A DNA stretch of 64,000 nt from Oscheius dolichura (lineage: Eukaryota > Nematoda > Chromadorea > Rhabditida > Rhabditidae): contig OW051492.1 of the NCBI GenBank assembly GCA_932521035.1, positions 5,332,001 to 5,396,000 on the forward strand. The letters run 5' to 3'. Positions 57,251 through 64,000 of this stretch are shown piece after piece (within the stretch, counting starts at the first letter, position 1; each line of letters opens with the position of its first letter). A model generated the notes under the pieces. The model was not told the origin of the DNA. It did no database searches and saw only the letters and a list, made by a program, of their open reading frames with translations. The position numbers were made by a program, and so were the translations under genes.

Positions 57251-60200
57251 CTACATGTGGATGGGCATCAATATTCTGGTCCGAGACTCCTTCTCGAGCA
57301 CCTTCCGCTCCCGCTCGATACGGGCTTTGATCATCTTCACCTTCTTCTTTATCAGCGACCGGTCCGAATGGTTCTGGATGCCCATCGTCTGAACATATCA
57401 TTACTTTGAGGGGAAGAGGGGATGGAGACACACCTTCAGCTTGGCCCCGTCCAGTTCGAGGAACTTGGGTCCGCTGATCTTATTGATAGTGAATTCGGGC
57501 ACGTATTTGTCGAGTCCCATAGATACCAGCAGTTGGCAGACGTCGTCCGCGCTCCAGTGGAGCACCTGCAGTCCGGTCACCTCGACCGAGGCTCTCCAGA
57601 ACTCATTTTCAGCTAAAGAACTGGGTTCTTCGAAGGGAATACTGTACTCACAGCCCAGGTAGCGTTTTCTGAGAGGAAAGAGAAGTTTTCTGTGGACAAA
57701 GCGGTGTGGCAAGGCGGGAGAGGCAGGTTCGGATATCCGAGGTACGGGCGAGTCGCAGCTGCTGCTGTACTTGTCGAGTTCGTCGTGGAGGCTGCACCCG
57801 ACTTCGACATCTCTTCGAGCGACGTGGTTCGGGATGTCGGCCATGACGGCCTTGTCCTCGTGAGGTAGTTCGGGCGGCTTGTAGCTGGCGGCGCCTTCGT
57901 CGAGGGGAGGTGGTAGGGAAGGCAGCTGCTGTTTTCGGAGATCCAGGTCCTCGAGGCGTCCTTCGAGTTCTTCTATCCTCTCCCTCAGCTGGGTCACCAA
58001 CATCGCGTAGTGGCTGTCCTTGTCTCTCAGCTGCTCCACGTGGTTTTCCTCTCTGTTCAGCAGCTCCTTCTCTCGTTCCTGATACGTCCTCAGCAGCTGG
58101 TTGGCCTGTTCGAACTTTTTCTCCAACTGTTCGTAGTGGGACTTTGTTCCTTGCAGGACCTCACACATCTCCACGGCTTTGCGATGGGACAGCTCCAATT
58201 CGGTCTCCAGTGCGCCTATTCTGGCACGGATCTCGACCTCCTCGGGAGTGGTCGGCTGTCTGACAGGAGGAGGACTTTCCTCCTCTGTTTCGTCGTCGTC
58301 ATCAGTTGCCATGCGGATCCTGTCCATCTCGAGGGACTGTCTGATCAGCTGGGCCACTTCCGACTCGTCCAGATTCTCCTCTCGACCTATAATTCCTCTC
58401 GTCTCCGTGTGTCTGCCTAACAAACCAATAGTGAAGGTGACAGTGTTCGAGGTGGCTCTCAGTGTCTCGGCGGCGTATAGCTGACTGACTCCGACGAGGC
58501 TTTTTCCGTCGACAGAGACAATCTGGTCGCAGACTTGTATCCTCCCGTCCCTGAATAGCGCGTTTAAGGGGAAACTGGACTGAAAATACTTGTGGACGGC
58601 GCCTCCGGGGGTGATACTCTTGACGAAGATGCCCAGTTTCTCGAGGCCGGAGTCGGCACCCACCCCCATGCCGATGATGCTCACTCCGAGCCCCTCGGAT
58701 CCCTTTTGAAGGGTCACGTCGAAGAGTTGCATCTTCTCAAGTCGACGCTCCAACTCGTATTCGGCACACGACCCAACCGGGTCAATATCTTCGTTCTTAC
58801 GGTCGTAGTCATCGACGGAATGGGCCGAGTAGACCTGGAAGAGAGAGCATTCGAGGACGGGTAGAGGGGTCACGGCACATGTAACACAGACAGGGGAGTT
58901 AGGGGGTTAGACCCGTCACCAGTTGACATACCGGGATGGGTGCAGTGCTGAACGAGACCTTGCGATGTTCGACGACGTCCCTATCGGGGCTGAGTCCTCT
59001 CCGGGTCTCGATCAGGCCGTCCTGCTCGTCGCGACGACTCTTTACCAAGGCGTAAGTCGTCGTCTTCATCTCGCCATGTTCCTCGTCTTCTCCGAGTCTG
59101 AAAACGTCCTCGTCACCCTCTGTCCCCTCCTCGTCTATCCCCCATCCACCTATACTTCCTTGTTTGTGGCCGGCCATCCTTCTTCTTACCGTTATTCATT
59201 TTTAATATGTTGTCAAAGCCAAGCGGATACAAAGGAAAGAAAACGGGGAAAACGAAGCATGCAGCACCTGTGTCGGTAGAGGAAGGCCGCGTCGCGCCAG
59301 TAGGGCTCGTAGCTGGAGGGGCTTCCGGACGATGGCGGTTGCGGACTACGGAAGAACCTAAAAGCGGCATGCACATGCTAGAAAAGGGAGAAGGGGAGGG
59401 GGAAGTGGATATTCGGTGAAGGAGGGGATTAGTGCGGGAAAAGTTGCGATCGAGAGGAAGTGAAGCGGAGGTGGTGGCCGCTGTTCGGACGAGGGTTTTT
59501 GCATAACATTTATGATCCGACTGATTCACTTCCGATCGATTGGGCAACAACAGATTCAAGCTGGAGGGACAGGAGACTCACTTGGGCGGGGGACGAGGCG
59601 ACTGCAGACGGTCGAGGTCGGACGCCAGATCGCTGAAGTTTCGCGCTACCTGAAAAAGGCCTTATGAGAAATGGACTGGGCAGGCGAGTAGATAAACGGG
59701 GAGTCGATGTAGCAGGGATGTCTGACGGCTCCCGGGGGACGCGACGGGGGTGGTGTAATAACAGGGGAAGACCATAAAGGGAACTGGGGCTTCTGCCGGC
59801 CACAACAATGACCTCATCAGGTAGGACCAGGAGGAAGTTCCCCTCTCTCTATACGAAGGGGCAGACGGCTGGCAGGGTGTGTGTCTGGTCTAATTGTGGC
59901 CTGGGATGAATAGCCCTCGAGATATATTCTGGGCTGGGAGACGGGTAAATGGCAAGAGCCGGCTGGGGGAAGGGACAGGTCAGAGTTGTTTAGGTTGGAC
60001 AAGGCGGCATAATCGACGTGATCAATGGTGGTGGGAGACGGCCACCGCCACGGATTGCCTCCAATTGTGTCGTCGTTCAATTTTGGTTCTTCCGCCTATT
60101 TTCCAGACGTTGCAAACCGACACCTTTTGAATGTAAACAGGCGTTTTGACACGTGAAGGGGGCCAGGGGGCACTCATAAGTTGAAGTAACGGGAGCCGAG

Positions 60201-60597
60201 GGGGATATCCGGGGTGTGAGAAGTCGAGACTAGTCAACAGCTCTAAATAGTTGATTGTGCGCGAAGAGCAGTAGTCAGATTGAGGGCCCCGAGGGAACGG
60301 GGGTGTTTCGCCAACTGGTGACAGCCAAAAGGGGAAATAAACAGACAAACGGGGAACGTGACCCGGGAAGGACATACCTGGGAGACGGGGCTGACTGGTC
60401 TCGCCGGCTTAGGGGCTACTGGAGGCGGTTGTCGGACGGGACGAGGAGAGTAGAAGGAGGGCACCTGGGAGGGAGGTATAGGAGACTGTACCCGGCAGAC
60501 CTACCTCATGCTGTCTTTCCAGCTGTTCAAAGAGGGCCTTGGTGTTGGTGAAGCGGACGCGGGCATCGTCGGAGAACAGCTCCGACGCCGTTGTCAT
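57251..60597 (-). CDS. nab-1: Neurabin/spinophilin homologue
   Basis: The start [20 protein letters not shown] follows a GATATTTTCAG acceptor by seven bases; [12 protein letters not shown] is a family block. Proline-rich exons follow ([39 protein letters not shown]). The PP1-docking RVxF motif appears as [12 protein letters not shown]. The PDZ domain reads [53 protein letters not shown], with a 38-nt intron inside that would otherwise insert extra residues. A coiled coil ([40 protein letters not shown]) and a SAM domain ([20 protein letters not shown]) follow, ending [10 protein letters not shown]. Neurabin anchors PP1 to F-actin at synapses. A possible exon near 59817-60080 is not settled. 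Confidence 0.93.
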
Positions 60598-62722
60598 CGC
60601 GCCGCTGAAAATATCAAAAAGTGAGAAATGGACGGGAGAGAAGAGACAAAAGTGATAGGCTCATTATGCTACCTGGCTATAGTGGACAGTTGCTATCAGT
60701 AGAGGAGGCGGCGGCGGGATGTCCGGCGGAGAATCCAAATCACATCCCAAAAGTGACCACCTTGCGCACTCTGACCCTCTGCAATTGCCGCAATATCTCC
60801 GGATTCTCTGCTGTAATGAAGGCATAAACAAAGTGGAAGAGGACAGCCGGCTGAGACAGATATGATATCCGATACTGTACGAGTTCATCAAGGCCGTATC
60901 AGGTGCATATCTCGAGGAGATTATAGGAAGGGGGGACAGGCAGCGAGAGGAGGAGGATATTTAAAGAAAGCCCTCGACTGGGCTTACCAAGTGACCAAGA
61001 GTGGGGGTGTCCCCCTCGGGGAGCCCCCCGACATGATGGATACTCGAAAGGCGAACGCTTGTCCGGAAAAGGAGATGGCAAAAAGAAGAGAGGGAGAGGG
61101 GGATACGGCAGCCGGCTGATGGGTTGAGATCTCTCCTCTGACCTCACAGTCCCTCAGCCGAAAATCTTTGGCCCCCTACCAGCCGGGGGAAGTCTCTCGT
61201 CGCCGGGCCGCGTCTGCTCCCTCTCAGCTCGGAGACGCTCTCTCCGGCTCGGAAGGCGACTGACCAGCTGGCCACAAAAAAGACTGTGACCCCTCGCTAA
61301 TCCAGTTGTCGTGTTTGTGCTCTCGACTGCCGTGAAACGGAGACGCCGGGAAAGGAAACCACCCCATAATGACCCCAAGATGGGGCCTCTCTCGAGGGGG
61401 GTGTCCTGATTGAGGGCGGCCATTTTTGATGGTTTTGAACGGGAGGCCGTTCGGCTGACATGCGATGGCCCCCCACATTGGTAATGGATGACGCCTCCCC
61501 CGAAAACAGGGCTTGGGTTGTGAATGCGTCTGATATTCCCGGAGAGGTGTTAAAAGGGGCAGAGGTAAATAGTGAGTCAGGGGGCTGTAAAGGCGTGGAG
61601 AATCGTAAAGAAGAGCGGGACTACTGCCATCTGGTGGGCCTCACTCAACCGGCTGACATCCGGGTTCATCAAAGGATCGCCAATTGGGTGGGAAGTGCCA
61701 GGATTCAGCTAAAGAGTGCAGTCGGAGGGAAATTGAGGTCAGGCACAAATTGGATCGAGAGGTTAGCCATCGAGACAAAAACGAGAGGCAGAGGGGCAGA
61801 AATCCCTCCCAATTTGGTGACTCTTGGAGTGCGTTCCAAGGAGGCAGGATGAGCCAGATCTCAAGTGGACGACGGGGTGGGAAGTGGCCGGCGAGCGAGG
61901 CGAACACCAAACGAAGCAAATTGCATTCAGCAGGTTGAGGGGGAACATGGCCAAATATTATGGGAGGACGGATTGGAGGGCGGGATATCTGATACGCCAG
62001 CTTGTGCAATTAGCTGTGAGGGTGGCAGCTCCCCCGGGGGGAGGCAGCCGAGATAACCGATTCAATTAGAGAAACACGGCGGCAGGAGAGGAGAACGTTC
62101 CGGGGACAGAAAGACGCTGTAAAGCATTACTGCTCATTCCCAAACAAACTGACTAAGCCGGCGGAATGTGGCATTTTTCGGATGCTGGCGGCAATAATGG
62201 CGACAGAAGGCAGAACACACATTCATTAGCGGAAAGAGAGGGGGAAGGACGGCAATCGATGAAGATAATCCCGACGATATTTATGAATGTAGCCAGTGAG
62301 ATTAGGCCGGCCGAATTTGCAACGCACGTTTACGCTCGAGAGGCGGTTCAGATCAGGGGACAAGATTGCCCCGGGTCAGAGGAGATGCGTCAACATCTCT
62401 GGGAGGATATCCTTTAAAGGGAGAGGACGAGGGAAACAGGAGCCGGGTGGGAAAGTGAAACGAATCGAAAAGGACCACGATAAGATGTACAGTCGGTCGG
62501 CGAAGTGGCGATAATTAACTCGTTCGGGACATAAACGACCAGTGGGAAAGGAGGCAGTCGGCAGCAGGTGAGAAAGGGACTAGAACAAGGAGATAATGAC
62601 GGAGGTGGACACGATCGATCCGGCCATTAGGTGAGAAGGAGGAGGAGAACGACGTATTAGCAGCCGGCTGGTCAGAGGCTGGCCAGCTGAAATATTACTT
62701 ACACGCGACTGCGCGCTCTTTA
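60598..62722. other. Long non-coding stretch upstream of neurabin
   Basis: 2.1 kb, purine-rich on the plus strand, with many open frames (for example 61460-61852) but none with recognisable protein character. It lies between two minus-strand genes and is the likely neurabin promoter and enhancer region. Confidence 0.45.
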
Positions 62723-63890
62723 TTATCCTCGCTTCACATCCATTTGGAGGGACAGCCTCGGAGGACGGGGCAAGGCGATGCCCGTCCCCCTTCGGTTGAT
62801 GGCTAGTTCGACGGCAAAAGATAGGAAAGGGAAGCAGTACTGGTTGAAGTGTGGTGGCGGGAGCCTAATGTTCAGGACATCTTGGATGGCGGAGATGAGC
62901 TCTCCGAGGAAAGCGTCATTGGGGTCGAAGACGAACCAGTCCATGAGAAACGTCTTCAATTGGACCGTTTTGTCGGTAAGGAGGGCCTGAAAAGACTGTA
63001 GACGGAAAGAGGAAGCCTTACTTGTAAGCAGGTGGTTACCAGTCGAGTAGCCTCTTCGACGCTGGCTTGAAAGTAACAGGTCAATCTGACCTCGGGGATG
63101 TTGCTGAGGAGCAGAACAACAGAGTCGACGGTCTGCTGGTAGTCGGACAGGAGGAGGCCAGCTTGTTTCTAGAAATATTCTGAATAAAACGAAGAGGTAT
63201 TGCCCACAAGGCGGAAGGAACACAGGGAGTCGACGAAGTCTTCTTCTCTCCGTGGTTTAAATAACCCATAGATCGGTTTGATCCTCCTCGCAAAAGGCTT
63301 GGTGGCCTCGAAGGAGATGTGCTTTGAGCTAAGGAAAAGACAAGAGATGTTGTGAGATTGGAGGAAGTCCAACACGACCACCGACTGTTCCTGGTTCACT
63401 AAACAGGGCCATTGGTCCTTATTATTCCCACTGGAACACACCTTCCAGTCTGATGTTGTCGAACACCAATCCGTCAAAGAGGGTGCCCACCTCGTCCAAT
63501 CGCGACACTCGGATTATTCTGTTCACTTCGCGTCCGTTGAATACGTCAACGGGCTTGCCGTTTCTATATCTCTCAAACTGTTTCGAGTCTGCTCCCCGTC
63601 TTACTTGTTGATATAGTATACGGTAACATAGATGCTGGGTGAGAAGAGAAGGCCCAGCTCGTGAAAGTGCACCTTGAATGGATTCGTCTGGAGAAAGTCG
63701 CCGATTCCGGAGCAGGTCCCTTGGAGACGACAAAATGTACGAAGATTGATCTTCTGGATTATTTGGACGGTATTTACAGGCTCGATAGAAGACAAAGGAA
63801 TTCCCCACTTGGACAACATGGCCAGGGACCCGTGTTGTTACATCATGGACAGCATGGCCAGGGACCCGTGTTGTTGATCGAACTGGGGTA
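62723..63890 (-). CDS. Unrecognised protein, 3-prime end of gene at right edge
   Basis: Five exons joined by 26-45-nt introns. From 5-prime: KWGIPLSSIEPVNTVQIIQK, INLRTFCRLQGTCSGIGDFL and HELGLLFSPSIYVTVYYINK; FERYRNGKPVDVFNGREVNR and LFDGLVFDNIRLE; SVVVLDFLQSHNISCLFLSS and FARRIKPIYGLFKPRREEDF; KQAGLLLSDYQQTVDSVVLL; KTVQLKTFLMDWFVFDPNDA. It ends MDVKRG with AATAAA overlapping the stop. The alternation of Leu-rich helices and short strands recalls nematode F-box/FTH-type proteins, but no motif is decisive. A 36-bp tandem duplication in its first visible exon puts a TAA in frame, so the 5-prime end is uncertain. Confidence 0.55.
63811..63882. repeat. 36-bp tandem duplication, two copies
   Basis: Two copies start at 63811 and 63847; the first 29 bases of each differ at a single position. 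On the minus strand both read QHGSLAMLS, with a TAA codon at the junction. Confidence 0.85.
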
Positions 63891-64000
63891 GGTATCCATG
63901 CAGGGCAGGCCGAGAGCTAGAGGGGCCTAGTATCCAACACACATTCCCCAGACCCCATCTTCGAAAGGGAAACACTCCTGTGGGCCCGCCTCGGGACCAC

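Noticed and set aside
57401-58873. Single uninterrupted 490-codon neurabin frame
   Set aside because: Parts are intron read-through: a 38-nt GT..AG intron near 58541-58578 splits the PDZ domain, and others flank the SAM domain, so the frame is not one exon.
61460-62069. Several overlapping plus-strand open frames
   Set aside because: All lie in purine-rich non-coding DNA with no family resemblance and no consistent frame.

Overview
This is a stretch of nuclear DNA from a nematode. The organism call rests on a cuticle collagen with the nematode N-terminal domain and the GICPRYCAIDGGIFFEDG C-terminus (45822-47117, minus), a nematode-style DEG/ENaC channel, and homologues of EGL-10/EAT-16, PPK-1, CEH-17, NAB-1 and LIN-12/GLP-1. 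It also rests on many splice-acceptor-like sites lying 0-10 bases before start codons, as expected for spliced-leader trans-splicing. Most introns that can be placed are 28-45 nt with GT..AG ends. No genus can be named from the sequence. All gene models were assembled by hand from six-frame translation and splice sites, so exon edges are predictions.

Layout. 0-4 kb: a minus-strand RNase H-like gene beside a 23-C tract, then two convergent saposin-B genes, one with a 528-bp terminal-inverted-repeat element in its last intron, then an unrecognised minus gene. 4.6-10 kb: a secreted flavin amine oxidase with C-terminal repeats (plus), a small cysteine-rich secreted protein and a Headcase-like protein (both minus). 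10.8-17.7 kb (minus): SYAP1/SAP47, OCRL/INPP5B phosphatase and an hnRNP F/H-type RNA-binding protein; the last two are spaced like an operon. 19.4-24.3 kb: an R7-type RGS protein (plus) whose tail overlaps a convergent MCRS1 homologue (minus). 24.7-31 kb: mitochondrial ATP synthase alpha (plus), then a DEG/ENaC channel and the tRNA m1A58 methyltransferase subunit TRMT6 (both minus).

31.5-41 kb: two charged proteins of unknown function, a bZIP-like factor (plus), PIP5K (minus), and ANP32 followed by MBD2/3 (plus, operon-like). 41.9-49 kb: synaptotagmin (plus), a PHOX2/CEH-17 homeobox gene (minus), eIF4E-like 3-prime exons (plus), cuticle collagen (minus) and peptidyl-amidating lyase (plus), the last two head to head. 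49-57 kb: an unknown gene with an inverted partial copy nearby, a Bax-inhibitor-like membrane protein, and a Notch-family receptor that seems to have no EGF repeats. 57-64 kb: neurabin/spinophilin and an unrecognised gene at the right edge, both minus.

Several genes fit neuronal signalling: RGS7-type, PIP5K and OCRL (PIP2 turnover), synaptotagmin, neurabin, peptide amidation, DEG/ENaC, CEH-17 and amine oxidase. This is a loose cluster of animal genes and not a dedicated pathway. The most unusual items are the short Notch-like receptor, the MBD2/3 protein without a visible methyl-CpG-binding domain, the TIR element that supplies a splice acceptor, and the inverted duplicate of the unknown 49-kb gene.
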